Assembly (NCBI RefSeq): GCF_020623625.1
Contig: NC_060205.1
Coordinates: 861,501 to 925,500 of the forward strand
Direction of reading: 5' to 3'
Length of the DNA: 64,000 nucleotides
Origin: Saccharomycodes ludwigii
Taxonomy: Eukaryota; Ascomycota; Saccharomycetes; Saccharomycodales; Saccharomycodaceae
Each line of letters starts with the position of its first letter. Within the stretch, counting starts at the first letter, position 1. Below, in pieces: positions 48,119 through 58,674 of this stretch. The notes below the pieces were generated by a model. That model was not told where the DNA came from, did not search any database, and worked only from the letters and a program-made list of their open reading frames with translations. Both the position numbers and the translations under genes were made by a program.

Positions 48119-49399
48119 TCATTTGACAAATTCAACAACCTTCTTGGCAGCTGGATCCAAATCACTATAGGAGTAGATCTTCAAACCACTTTCTTTAATA
48201 ATTTTTTGACCTTCAGCCAACTTAGTACCTTGCAATCTAGCAACAATAGGGATTTTAACATCCAAGCTCTTGGAGGCAGCAACCAACCCAGCAGCAACAT
48301 AATCACATCTAACAATACCACCAAAGATATTGACGAAAATGGCCTTGACGTCAGGGTTAGTCAAAATCAATCTAAAAGCGGTTTCAATTGTTTTTGGAGT
48401 AGCACCACCACCACAATCTAAGAAATTGGCTGGGCTACCACCATACAAGTGGATAACATCCATTGTTGCCATAGCCAAACCAGCACCATTGACTAATAAA
48501 CCAATATTACCCTTTAACTTAACGAAATTTAAGTCATTCTCCTTAGCAATGACTTCATCTGGATCTTCTTGAGAAATATCTCTCCAGGAGTAAATTTCTT
48601 GTTGTCTGTAGGCTGCGTTATCATCAAATCCAAACTTGGCATCCATACACATGACTTGGTGGCCATCAACTTCCTCGACTTGGGAGAATGGGTTGATTTC
48701 GATTTGTGTAGCATCTCTTTCAGTAAAGATCTTGTATAACTTTTGGACATTTTCAGCAGCTTCCTTGTAAACTTTGGAATCAAAGCCTAAGGACTTGGCA
48801 ATGTTTAAAGCAACATCATCAGTCAACCCCTTAATAGGGTCTAAGTAGAACTTCTTGATGGCGTCTGGTTTTTGTTTGGCAACTTCTTCAATGTTCATAC
48901 CACCTTCACTACAACAAATAATTAATGGTTTCTTGGAAGTTCTATCCATTAAAATACTCAAATAAGCTTCATGTAAAGCCTTAACTTTTTCAACAACAAA
49001 AACAGCACTGACTTTTTTACCTTTTTCCCCAGTTTGTTTGGTGATTAATTTATGGTTAATCATTTGAGAAGCTAAAGATTCAGCTTCTTTAGCAGTAGAT
49101 ACGAAGTGGACACCACTCTTCAAACCAGTGTCAAAGTGACCTTTACCTCTACCACCAGTCAAAGCTTGAGCCTTGACAACTACACCATCCTTAGCAGTTT
49201 GAGGATGTTCCTTGAACAATCTACTGACAGCTTCGGAGGCTTCTCTTGCATTGTGAGCTGGGTAACCTTTTGGGGTACCGACTTTGTACTCATTTAACAA
49301 TTGGGCTGAACGGTACTCATGGATGGATAAGTTTCTTGTGATAACCTTACTGGAGGTTAATAAATTCTTTGTTGTAGATTTAGTAGTAAGTCTCAACAT
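48119..49399 (-). CDS. LSC2: Lsc2, beta subunit of succinyl-CoA ligase
   Basis: The protein has 426 residues, the same length as in S. cerevisiae (about 427). An N-terminal basic, Ser/Thr-rich presequence (MLRLTTKSTTKNLL) precedes NLSIHEYRSAQLLNEYKV. The ATP-grasp part includes VVKAQALTGGRGKGHF; the C-terminal CoA-ligase part has GNIGLLVNGAGLAMATMD, GGSPANFLDCGGGA and VNIFGGIVRCD. With Lsc1 it makes ATP from succinyl-CoA in the TCA cycle in the mitochondrial matrix. It lies at the same place as YGR244C. Confidence 0.98.
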   Translation of the reverse strand: MLRLTTKSTTKNLLTSSKVITRNLSIHEYRSAQLLNEYKVGTPKGYPAHNAREASEAVSRLFKEHPQTAKDGVVVKAQALTGGRGKGHFDTGLKSGVHFVSTAKEAESLASQMINHKLITKQTGEKGKKVSAVFVVEKVKALHEAYLSILMDRTSKKPLIICCSEGGMNIEEVAKQKPDAIKKFYLDPIKGLTDDVALNIAKSLGFDSKVYKEAAENVQKLYKIFTERDATQIEINPFSQVEEVDGHQVMCMDAKFGFDDNAAYRQQEIYSWRDISQEDPDEVIAKENDLNFVKLKGNIGLLVNGAGLAMATMDVIHLYGGSPANFLDCGGGATPKTIETAFRLILTNPDVKAIFVNIFGGIVRCDYVAAGLVAASKSLDVKIPIVARLQGTKLAEGQKIIKESGLKIYSYSDLDPAAKKVVEFVK

Positions 49400-50598
49400 T
49401 TTGTTATTGATTTGGATGAGAGAATAGTTGGGAATTCTTGATTCTTTTTTGTTTTGGTATTTATATTATATGATAAGTTAAAAAAAAAAAAGGGGAATGA
49501 TAAATAAGAAAAAAGAAATACAATAAAACAAGAGAAGAATTGATTTTTCAAAAGAAATATATATATATATATATATTAGATAAGAGAATGATTTGAAAAC
49601 AAATGAATAAATAAAAACTAAAGGAAAAAATAAAAAAAAAAAAAAAAAAGAGAAAAACAAAAAAAGAAGAAGATTTCTGGTTTTAGGATTTGTAATTGTG
49701 TTGTTTATATAACAATTTTTTACCCTTTTTCTTTATAAGTACAAAATCACTTAAAAACAAAAAAAAATTAAAAATAAAAATAAAATAAAATAAATGAATA
49801 AGTGAATAAAGGAAAAAGAATAATAAATAAAAGTACAAGAAACACTAAGTAGGTCAGGTATAGAGGACTGAATGGATGAATAAGTCAGATAAGTGGATAA
49901 AGTATGTAAATATACTGAGCAATTGGAATGGAAAGTATTTTGGACGAGTATATTTAATTTGTTATCCGATGGTATTAATTGTTAGTTATAATTGTCCTTG
50001 TTTTATGCTGATATTTAATTTCTCATTGATATAAAATGGAAAGAAAGTTAAAGGTTGGTAATAATGATTTTCTTTTACCAGAGAATAAAAGTGATTAATT
50101 ATAGCCGAGGAATGTGACGATGGTTGTGGATCTCACCAATCACGCAGATCTAATTAAATGACTGGCCGGGTGGGGGGGAAAAGATAAAGACGAGGTGAAT
50201 TTCCATTTAACCCCATTTTTAATCAGGCTAAAAATCATTTTTATGAATTGGAAAAGGAAATAAAATAAAATAAAATAAAAAAAAATAAAAAAAAAAAGAA
50301 CGCGGTAAGATCACTCTGCACTTCCATAAAAGGGGTATCCCGGATGGCCGGAGAAACATGTAAACAGACAGACAGACAGACAGAAATCATACACTTCTTT
50401 CAATACGTTATCCGAATCAAACCCTTTCTTTCCTTTAATAAGAATAAATAACTATAAAAACCTTTGGAAGTTCTTTCTCTTATTATTATTATTATTATTA
50501 TTATTATACAAAACTTATTGAAAATAAATAAAATAAAATAAATCAAAATAAAATAAATCAAAATAAATCAAAAATTAATAAACAGTAGTAATAATCTC
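49400..50598. promoter_or_regulatory. LSC2 promoter and SDA1 3' flank, 1.2 kb
   Basis: Contains a CCAAT element ACCAATCA (50135-50142), matching the HAP2/3/4/5 consensus ACCAATNA, and a reversed ATTGG near 49921, both plausible for a TCA-cycle gene. Also GGGTGGGGGG (about 50168-50177), an ACAG tetranucleotide run (50364-50384) and an ATT run (about 50480-50506). No gene was recognised. Confidence 0.45.
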
Positions 50599-52947
50599 TC
50601 AATGCCCTTTTTTCTTCTGTTTAGTAATATGTGCCTTCAACACCTTCTGGCGATCTCTCAAAGACATTTTTCTTTTCCCCTGCACAGATCTCTTATGGAT
50701 CATCATAACAAAATTCTTTTTACGCTCTTTCTCTCTATTAGTTGTAGAGCGTTGGTTTTCTCTTTTCCCCTTTCTCGATCCATATTTCTCTCTACCTTCT
50801 CTACCTTCCATAACTTTAGCCAATTTTTCTTCTCTCAATTGTTTGTATTTAACTGGTCCCACTAAAGCAGTGCTATCAACCTCATCTTCATTTTCTCTAT
50901 TCATACCCATTATTTTACGTATACCTTGTTCTGTTTTCAATTCTTGTAATTTGGCAAAATCAGCTGGTGTTAATATACGTGTAGAGACTAGATCATTGAT
51001 GCTTTCCTCCTTTTTCTCTCCTTTTTCGCTCCCTTCCTCTTCACTCATTTCTATTTCAATTTCTTCTTGATCAGCATCGACATTGATCCATCCATCTTCA
51101 TCATCATCATCCGAACTATCAATAGAATCATTTTCAACGACTTCCCAGTTAGAATCATCATTTTCAACTTCTTGTTGTACATCATTAGTGTTCTCATTCT
51201 GCCATTTGGCCAATAACTCTAAACCTTCGATTTTATTTACTGTACCCAATTCAATACCAAATTGTGGCATATTTTTCTTCTTCATTTGTTTATTATCACC
51301 ATCATCATTGTCGTTAGTACCGTCACTATCTTTCTTCTTATTATTCTTATTTCTCTTTTTTTCTTCTTGCAATTCCATACTAATAACTTTCCCTCTATCT
51401 TTTCTCTTTAACAATTCGGGCGCAATCTCTCTATATAACGAAATTAAGGACTTAGCAGCCATGGCAACTGCTTTGCTCTTACTGCCTTTATACTCTGTCA
51501 AGTCTTGTAACAAAGCAGACTCATTGTCGCTATCACTATTTAAAATGGATAAAGGCGCTCTCGAACATATTTCCCTAATAGTATTTAAACCAGCAGAGGC
51601 AACTTCACTAGAAACACCTTCACTAACAAACTCATCTGCTATCTTTCTAACCATTACATGAATGTTTTCTGGTGGAACCATATCATGACATGACTGTGCT
51701 GCTGCCGCCATTATCAATGTAACATTCAATTGTTTAGGCGTTAAATATTTCAAAAAATAAGTGTATATATTTAATACCATTAGTTTATGTGTACCTATCA
51801 ATCTACTTAATAATTGTAAAATAGATATTTTCTGCTCCAATTTAAATTTATTTTGGTTGTGACTCAACAAAGTTTTCTTAAACAACATTTCTGCAAACCC
51901 TTGAGGATCTCTCAATAAATGAAGGGCACTGAAATTTAGATACTGTGCATACTTATTTGTCCCCATATTTCTTGATTTCTTTTTCATGGTTTTAACGGCT
52001 TGTGTTAGTTTCTTAGCTCTTTTCCCCGTCTTCTTATTAATATTTAGTCTATGCTTCAAAGCTTCTAAATTTTCGCTGTCACTATCATCGCCATTTTCAT
52101 CTTCATTATTGGTAGCATCTCTTTCTTTATCGGCATCAAGAAAAAATAAAACACCACTCATGACAATTTTGACATCATGTTCATTCAAAGACGCCATAGT
52201 CATGATTTCTACTGTTCTTGAATCATCCCAAATACCACGCTTCCACAATTCCCGAGTTAATCTACATGCCCAAATACCACTGTTACTGGTATCGTTGCTG
52301 CTGGTTTCCAACAAATTGAAACACATGGCTTGTGTCGTCTTATTCAATTTCTGGTTCTTCTTATGTACATTACAATTCTTCAACAATTGCACCAAGTTTT
52401 TGTAAATCATTTCCCTAATCAATTTGGAATGGCTGTTCGCAATGCTACTAGCACTGTCAGAGGCAGAAGCACTACTAATGTTACCATTCGTAGACACTAA
52501 CAACGGGAAGAATACTTGGATAAGGAAATCTGGAGTAATAAAATTCTTGTTTCTCATCATAGTCAAGCACTGAATACATTTTTCTTTGATTTCAAAGGGT
52601 AAAATTTGATGATGCTCCAATAATAACTGTTTTAATTCCACTGGGAAATTACTCGCTTCTTTTGGATAGCATTGACATACACTACTGAGAAACCCTATTA
52701 ATTCAACAAACTGAGAAACAGTTTCAGAATTAGAATTGGAACTCAAATTATTAGAATTATCAGTAATGGCTATATCAACGGCATTTGTGGAGTACTCCAC
52801 CTCCAATAAGAATATATCACGCAATGAAGTATAATGAGTATATTGCTGTAAAAATTCTTCCTTATAAGATTCTGGATCTCTCTTTACCAAATTCTGTAGT
52901 AAGATGATATTTGTAGGTAGAATAGCAGCTCTGCTTTTTCTTGCCAT
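50599..52947 (-). CDS. SDA1: Sda1, 60S pre-ribosome biogenesis and export factor
   Basis: The start is set at the ATG 52945-52947 ([28 protein letters not shown]), which matches the yeast start [28 protein letters not shown]; the frame further upstream has no ATG. This gives 782 residues (about 767 in yeast). The N-terminal HEAT-like domain is followed by an acidic stretch and a basic C-terminus ending [19 protein letters not shown]. Sda1 is needed for 60S maturation and export, and for passage through Start. Order LSC2-SDA1-BRF1 is conserved. Confidence 0.96.
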   Translation of the reverse strand: MARKSRAAILPTNIILLQNLVKRDPESYKEEFLQQYTHYTSLRDIFLLEVEYSTNAVDIAITDNSNNLSSNSNSETVSQFVELIGFLSSVCQCYPKEASNFPVELKQLLLEHHQILPFEIKEKCIQCLTMMRNKNFITPDFLIQVFFPLLVSTNGNISSASASDSASSIANSHSKLIREMIYKNLVQLLKNCNVHKKNQKLNKTTQAMCFNLLETSSNDTSNSGIWACRLTRELWKRGIWDDSRTVEIMTMASLNEHDVKIVMSGVLFFLDADKERDATNNEDENGDDSDSENLEALKHRLNINKKTGKRAKKLTQAVKTMKKKSRNMGTNKYAQYLNFSALHLLRDPQGFAEMLFKKTLLSHNQNKFKLEQKISILQLLSRLIGTHKLMVLNIYTYFLKYLTPKQLNVTLIMAAAAQSCHDMVPPENIHVMVRKIADEFVSEGVSSEVASAGLNTIREICSRAPLSILNSDSDNESALLQDLTEYKGSKSKAVAMAAKSLISLYREIAPELLKRKDRGKVISMELQEEKKRNKNNKKKDSDGTNDNDDGDNKQMKKKNMPQFGIELGTVNKIEGLELLAKWQNENTNDVQQEVENDDSNWEVVENDSIDSSDDDDEDGWINVDADQEEIEIEMSEEEGSEKGEKKEESINDLVSTRILTPADFAKLQELKTEQGIRKIMGMNRENEDEVDSTALVGPVKYKQLREEKLAKVMEGREGREKYGSRKGKRENQRSTTNREKERKKNFVMMIHKRSVQGKRKMSLRDRQKVLKAHITKQKKKGH

Positions 52948-53366
52948 CTTTTCGTTGTTGTTGTTTTTCCGTCTTTCTAACACTTAAATTACCAGATGAT
53001 TTAGAGACAAGGGTTATTTAATACATATATATGTATATATTATAGTAAAACTATATGTGGGGGGAAAAAAACTGTTTATGAAGAAATCAAACCAAATAAA
53101 AAGAAAGAACCATAATAATAGAATTTTAATTTTTTTTTTTTTTTTTTGATGTAAAATCATTAAAAATAAGCAAAAGAAAAAAAAAAAAAAAAAAAGAAAC
53201 GTGTATTTCGAGCCTTTTTTTTATTTTTTTTAAAATGAGTAACAAAAAAAATAAAAAAAAAAAAAAACATATTAACAAATATAATTATCATGAAATATAC
53301 AATAATATAAAAAGTTAATATCCATAAACATAAAAGAAAATATTATATAATAATATTAGGCATAAC
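52948..53366. other. Intergenic SDA1 promoter / BRF1 3' end
   Basis: A-runs and T-runs (53130-53148 and 53177-53195) dominate. No gene was found. Confidence 0.5.
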
Positions 53367-55091
53367 CTAATTGCCAAATAACCCATCGATAGCATCATAA
53401 TTAATTTTTTTGGAAAATGTTGAATTTCCTTGCAACATAGTTTTAACACTTTCCGCTGCAGTATTCTTCTCATTTTTAATATTGTCACCAATTGTAACGT
53501 CAACATTCTCAACAATCTCACCACTTGCAGTAATTTTCCCACCACTTAATAATTGTTGTAACCCACTTTGGTTTAACCCAGTAGTTAGTTCTTTAATTGC
53601 AGTAACAGTTGACTTTTGCTTCTTACGTCCACCGTTTCTCTTTCTTACTTTGCTGTTGGTTATATTACCACTCAATAAATCAGCCTCCTGTTTCAACCGT
53701 TTACTTTCCTGTTCTAACAAGTAGTCTCCATTGAGGCCTAGCCATATCCGTTCCTTCAATTTGGAGGCCTGCTCATCCAAGAGAAGTTCATCTAACTCGT
53801 CATCATCAACATCTTGTAAATCTATTGGTTCATCAGACACTTTTGTTAATAAAGCATCGGTAGTTGGTAACAAATGGAGATTTTTGGGTCTTAGAGGATC
53901 TTCTTTATTCTTTATGTCGTTTTCATTTTCATCGTCTAATATTTCCCCATGCAAATCTGTGAGTTCCCCAGCACCTTCCCCTTTTTTTGTTTCTTCATTG
54001 CCATCTATCCCATGCTTCTGCTTTAATCTCTCGATTATTTCCTTTTTCTGTTTGGACAATTTATCTAAATAGTATAGTATTTCTTTACTACTCAATTCTT
54101 GTTCAGTTAGAACTTGTGATAAAATAGGATCTTTTTTTAAAAGTTTAGCATCAGTTTCTATAATTTTTTTCTCCCTCAACTTTTTTTTGAACTCAGCGGC
54201 CTTCACTCTATTTTTCTTTAGACTCGGAGGTAGTTCTCCCTTATCTTGTAGTAAATCTGAATTTTCGTTTTCATCTCTAAAGTCCTTGACCGATAAAGAA
54301 GCCGATTTCAATTGTTTGAATTCATTCAATCTTGTTTGTAACGTATCTTCCCCAACATGGCTTACAGCAACTATTTCTGAATGTGTCCTTCTCAGGTTAT
54401 TCATTCTACAGGCCAACAATAAACAAGCGCCTGCAATACCAGCTGGTCTTCTACCTTCGTACATCCAATCTTTGCTCATTCTTGAGGCCAGCTGCACAGC
54501 ATCTCTAATGACCTTGTTTTTTTTCTCTCTTAAATCCAACTTTTCAGCAAAATGTTGGATGTACAAACTTGGATCAGCTAATGGTAAGTCTGTAATATGT
54601 AGTTGTTTGCACATTTTCAAAAAAGTGGCACCAATAGAGTAAACAGAAACTTGCAATCGAGAACTGAAATCAATTAGCATGTGATGCGTTTTCTCTTTTC
54701 TACAAGCAACATAGAGACACGCACTGATCACGTTTTGAGATTTTCTACCTTGTACAAAATTATTTGTTAGGCATAATTTATACCACTGGAACGCAGCATC
54801 TGTTATATATTCTGGGATTTTCAAGGCAAACGAAACTGCTCTTAATTTTCTCCTTGCATTATTTAAAGTTTGTTCTCTACTTTCTAAGATACCACCTCCA
54901 TGGCTTTGATCGGCACTTAAAAAACTGCCATGTACTACTGCTGCACCAGAACTACTTTCACCAAATGTGACTTCTGACACTATTGGGTTGTCTTCACAAA
55001 CCACACCACATTGTGTACAAACTAAATCGTTATTTGCATTTGATATATCTCTGACAAAGTTGGTATTGTGACAGGTTTTACAAGTTGGCAT
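53367..55091 (-). CDS. BRF1: Brf1, TFIIIB subunit
   Basis: The protein has 574 residues (about 596 in S. cerevisiae). The N-terminal zinc ribbon uses Cys4, Cys7, Cys25 and Cys28. Two cyclin-fold repeats follow, with GRKSQNVISACLYVACRKE and GRRPAGIAGACLLLACRMNN. The C-terminal half has the Brf1 homology block with DDVDDDELDELLLDEQASKLKERIWLGLN-type residues, which clamps TBP, and ends YDAIDGLFGN. TFIIIB recruits RNA polymerase III to tRNA and 5S genes. It is divergent to CPD1. Confidence 0.97.
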   Translation of the reverse strand: MPTCKTCHNTNFVRDISNANNDLVCTQCGVVCEDNPIVSEVTFGESSSGAAVVHGSFLSADQSHGGGILESREQTLNNARRKLRAVSFALKIPEYITDAAFQWYKLCLTNNFVQGRKSQNVISACLYVACRKEKTHHMLIDFSSRLQVSVYSIGATFLKMCKQLHITDLPLADPSLYIQHFAEKLDLREKKNKVIRDAVQLASRMSKDWMYEGRRPAGIAGACLLLACRMNNLRRTHSEIVAVSHVGEDTLQTRLNEFKQLKSASLSVKDFRDENENSDLLQDKGELPPSLKKNRVKAAEFKKKLREKKIIETDAKLLKKDPILSQVLTEQELSSKEILYYLDKLSKQKKEIIERLKQKHGIDGNEETKKGEGAGELTDLHGEILDDENENDIKNKEDPLRPKNLHLLPTTDALLTKVSDEPIDLQDVDDDELDELLLDEQASKLKERIWLGLNGDYLLEQESKRLKQEADLLSGNITNSKVRKRNGGRKKQKSTVTAIKELTTGLNQSGLQQLLSGGKITASGEIVENVDVTIGDNIKNEKNTAAESVKTMLQGNSTFSKKINYDAIDGLFGN

Positions 55092-55458
55092 TCAGTCTTG
55101 TATGTATTTAATTATTGTTTGTGTTCTATTTGTTTTTTTTTTTTTGGTTAGTTTTTGCTATGGTAAATAATTAACGATAAAGCTTAAAAAAATTGATGGG
55201 GTATTTTTTTCTTTTGTAATTGAAATTAAAAAATGAAAAATGAAAAGTGGAAATTGGATTGTCATCTAATACGAAATTATCTATTTGAAAATGTAAAATC
55301 AGTTTATATCCGAAAGGGGGAAAAGAAAATAAGAAAAAAAAATTTTTTTTTTTATTCTAATTTTATATTTATTTCAAGGAAACAACATATAAAAAACTTT
55401 TAATACCATTATATATATATAGAGAGAGAGAGAGAGAAAGAAATATAGATAAGTTAAA
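55092..55458. promoter_or_regulatory. Divergent BRF1/CPD1 promoter
   Basis: Contains T-runs and an AGAGAGAG tract (about 55421-55436) just before CPD1. No other element was recognised. Confidence 0.45.
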
Positions 55459-56181
55459 ATGGCAGTAGCGTTATGGTATACCCCTAGAAGAAATAGTAAG
55501 TTATACCAGCAATTGAAAACCGTAATGTTGTCATTACAAACGTTATTCCCTGATGCACCAAAATTATTAATACCACACATTACTATAACGTCCAATTTGG
55601 ATGAAAGTAAAGTAAACGATATTTTAAACACAAGTTATATAGCATTTAATTCAATTAAGGGCAAATTTAGGTCTGAAGATGGTACCAATATGAACACTAC
55701 CGATGATAATGCAGGCATAGATAGAGATAATATAGAAAGTATAAATTTTATTGAATTTGATAAAATATCTGTAGGAAGCAAATATTTCCAAAAAATCAGA
55801 ATGGATTGTATTAAAAATAAGTACTTGTTTAGTATAGTGCAGATCATCCGAGAAATGTATTTAGAAAAGGAGCAAACAAATGGTGAAAATAATATGGAAA
55901 CAAATAGTGATTGGGTCATTGAAAACTATCAACCCCATTTGTCCTTAGTTTACAGTGATATGTATCCCGTTTCCAAAGCATTGTTACTAAATATATATCA
56001 AAGATTGCAAGATGCATTAGATATTGAGATTAACATAAATACTGGAGAAATATTGCATTCTGGTAGTGACAATGACTTCATTTTTGGTTCATATGGCTGG
56101 AATTATCCAGGTAGTTTCATGGTGGTTAAATGTGTTGGACCAGTTGATGGATGGAAAATATTAGGAAGTATTGATGTGTAG
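55459..56181 (+). CDS. CPD1: Cpd1, 2',3'-cyclic nucleotide phosphodiesterase
   Basis: The protein has 240 residues (about 239 in S. cerevisiae). It has the two catalytic H-x-T/S motifs of the 2H phosphoesterase fold: PHITIT (His40, Thr42) and PHLSLV (His160, Ser162). The start MAVALWYTPRRNSKLYQQL resembles the yeast start. It hydrolyses ADP-ribose 1'',2''-cyclic phosphate, formed after tRNA splicing. Its position between BRF1 and SOL matches YGR247W. Confidence 0.95.
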   Translation: MAVALWYTPRRNSKLYQQLKTVMLSLQTLFPDAPKLLIPHITITSNLDESKVNDILNTSYIAFNSIKGKFRSEDGTNMNTTDDNAGIDRDNIESINFIEFDKISVGSKYFQKIRMDCIKNKYLFSIVQIIREMYLEKEQTNGENNMETNSDWVIENYQPHLSLVYSDMYPVSKALLLNIYQRLQDALDIEININTGEILHSGSDNDFIFGSYGWNYPGSFMVVKCVGPVDGWKILGSIDV

Positions 56182-56589
56182 TTATTATTAATTGGTATAA
56201 TATAATTTTACATTTTAAAGACGTATTGATGATAAATATAATGCGAAAAGTTTTTTTTTTTTTTTTTTTTTTTTTTTTCCTCTACTTTTCTGGTCCGATA
56301 TCTGCATTGTATAAACCAAAGACACATATTAAAATTTTCTGTAACTAATAAATTAATTAATTAACTTTTAAATATATTTGATAGATAGTTAATAATATTC
56401 AATGGTAAAAAGTATATGCTATCAAAAACCAGAATGACACATATATATTTTCTGTTTACTTGTTTGATATTTGTTGAATTAAATTTATTCATAATAGATA
56501 ATAATAACAGATTTATTATTTTCTTCTTTATATAAAACTATTTTTTATATTTATTTATTTATCTTTTTTTTTTTTTTTTTTTTTCCCTT
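56182..56589. other. Convergent CPD1/SOL intergenic region
   Basis: Holds a run of about 28 T (56251-56278) and a second T-run (about 56565-56584). No gene was found. It exists as a convergent region because SOL is flipped relative to S. cerevisiae. Confidence 0.5.
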
Positions 56590-57366
56590 TTATAAGGGTA
56601 ATCCTTTCACACTGCTTTCATCAACAAACCATTCCACAATATTATTAAAAGATTGGTTAACTTTAACACAGGGCAAATTTGTATTTTTTGATATAAAAAT
56701 ATCTTTAAGAATATCAACTTTACTACTTCCCATAGCAATAAACCAAATATGGTGGGTGCTGCCTAAGGTTTTAAAAGTCATAGTGATTCTATTTGGAGGG
56801 GGTTTTGGAGAATCATGACAATACAATACATATTTGTCATCTTTGTTATCAATCAAATATTTATGGGTTTCCCCAGGAAAGATAGAACAAGTGTGACCAT
56901 CTGGACCACAACCTAACAACAACAAATCAAATTTGCCATGTGCTCCAGTGAATTTGTTGTTATTAATGACATTGTCCACAATCAAAGTTTCATATTCCTG
57001 AGCAATTTTATCATATTCTTGAAAACTTATTAAGTTTTCATTAATAGTGTAAACAACAGGACCTTCTTCTGTTTTTAAATTGTCTAATACTTTTTCTTTA
57101 AATTGAGCATAAGTAGAATTGGTTAAATCATCTAATGGAACTAATCTCTCATCACAAAAAAAAATTAGCCACTTACTCCAATGAATTAGACCATGGAATT
57201 CAGGTTGGACTAATGCATGTAATACATTAATAATTGAGCCACCACTTAAACCAATAATAAATTTACCCCTTTCCTCAATAGCTTTATTTTGTACAATAAT
57301 TAATTGATTAATAAAATTTTTGGTTAATTCAGAAACCGTTGGGAATTTATGTAAAACTGGAGACAT
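56590..57366 (-). CDS. SOL3: 6-phosphogluconolactonase, Sol3/Sol4
   Basis: The ATG at 57364-57366 gives 258 residues (Sol3 about 249, Sol4 about 255), starting MSPVLHKFPTVSELT. The frame is open about 30 codons further upstream but without an ATG. Matches: IGLSGGSIINVLHAL, WSKWLIFFCDERLVPLDDLTNSTY, DLLLLGCGPDGHTCSIFPGETH and CHDSPKPPPNRITMTF. It hydrolyses 6-phosphogluconolactone in the oxidative pentose phosphate pathway in the cytosol. Next to CPD1 and MGA1 it corresponds to SOL4 (YGR248W), but on the opposite strand; in an unduplicated genome it would represent both SOL3 and SOL4. Confidence 0.95.
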   Translation of the reverse strand: MSPVLHKFPTVSELTKNFINQLIIVQNKAIEERGKFIIGLSGGSIINVLHALVQPEFHGLIHWSKWLIFFCDERLVPLDDLTNSTYAQFKEKVLDNLKTEEGPVVYTINENLISFQEYDKIAQEYETLIVDNVINNNKFTGAHGKFDLLLLGCGPDGHTCSIFPGETHKYLIDNKDDKYVLYCHDSPKPPPNRITMTFKTLGSTHHIWFIAMGSSKVDILKDIFISKNTNLPCVKVNQSFNNIVEWFVDESSVKGLPL

Positions 57367-58105
57367 TATTTGTTCTTTGTTGTATGAGTTGGTGTATGTA
57401 TTAGTTTGATTATTTTTTATTTGTATGGTGTATAAGTTTTTTAAATAAGAAAGCAAATTGATGAAAGATTTGATTATTTTTTGTAGTAAAAAAGCAAGAC
57501 AAGAAAGAATACCGAGGATTGGATTGATATGTGATGTCCGTTTATCCTGGAATGTGAGGGGGGGGGTGTGTATATATATATATCGGACTTGTTTGGATTG
57601 AAATTATAAGAAAGCCGTAATTTATACGATAGACGGCCGTATAAAGAAATAAATAAGTAAATAATCTGCGTTATGAAATCCCGACAAAAAAATATAAAGA
57701 CAGGAAATAGACAAATTGTTGTTGTTATATCGGAAATATTTGGAATTGTTAGGGAATTGTGAAAGGTGTGGGTGTGGGTGGGTGTGTGTGTATGGGACTG
57801 TCTGTGGTCTGTCTGTGGTCTGTCTGTGGTCTGTCTGTGGTCTGCCTGTGGTCCGTCTGTGTCTATGCTATTTTTAAAGTGCCTGAATGAAACTTCATTA
57901 AATAATACAAATTTTCTATTTAAATTCCCTTTTAATATAAATTTGAATTGTTTATGTGATAAGATATTTTAATAAATTTATTTCATACATAAAAACTATT
58001 CAATAATACCAGCAGTTAATAATACCAATACCAATAATAATACCAATAATAATAATAATAATAATATCTACGTAATAATAAATAAATAAATGAAATAAAT
58101 AAATA

Positions 58106-58139
<34 letters not shown>

Positions 58140-58293
58140 TCCTTTTTCTTTTTTCACCTTTTCTCGACAAATAATAAATTAGAACCCCCATTAATACAAA
58201 AAAAACTACTTTTCACCATAATAATATCCCAATAATTTCAAAATCTAATAATCATCCCCCCCAAACTGTAAAATATCAACAATCCATAATTAA
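57367..58293. promoter_or_regulatory. Divergent SOL/MGA1 promoter with tandem repeats
   Basis: Contains a G9 run followed by TGTGTATATATATATA (about 57558-57583), a GT-rich run (57763-57790), the 11-bp tandem array at 57797-57861, and AAT/AATA runs (58020-58140) near MGA1. No gene was found. Confidence 0.55.
57797..57861 (+). repeat. 11-bp tandem repeat, unit TCTGTCTGTGG
   Basis: Six units in a row: the first begins with A, three are perfect (57808-57840), and the fifth and sixth each carry one C for T change, the last also shortened. It follows a GT-rich run. The unit is itself built from CTGT tetramers. Confidence 0.9.
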
Positions 58294-58623
58294 ATGCAAT
58301 CCAAAACCTTTGTCCATTTATTGTACCAAATTTTAAATGATTGTTCTTTGAACGATTTAATATCATGGACAGGTGATGATCCATATATTTTCCAATTAAA
58401 ACCATACTCGAGAGAATTCGAGTATAGAGTCTTAAGAAAGTTTTTCAAACATGGTAAAATTAGTAGTTTTGTTAGACAATTGCACATGTATGGTTTCCAT
58501 AAAATAAACAAGCAACAACAATCTGAGAATAATAATAATAATAATAATATAACTAATGGTCGTTCCAACAATAATATCAATGTTGTCAATCCTATAATAG
58601 GAAATAATAATAACAATAATAAC

Positions 58624-58674
<51 letters not shown>

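Noticed and set aside
52948-52983. Longer N-terminus of SDA1, and similar upstream extensions of SSK1, IZH3, SOL and GH92
   Set aside because: These extensions begin at TTG or GTG codons only; the first ATG in each case matches the known or expected N-terminus.
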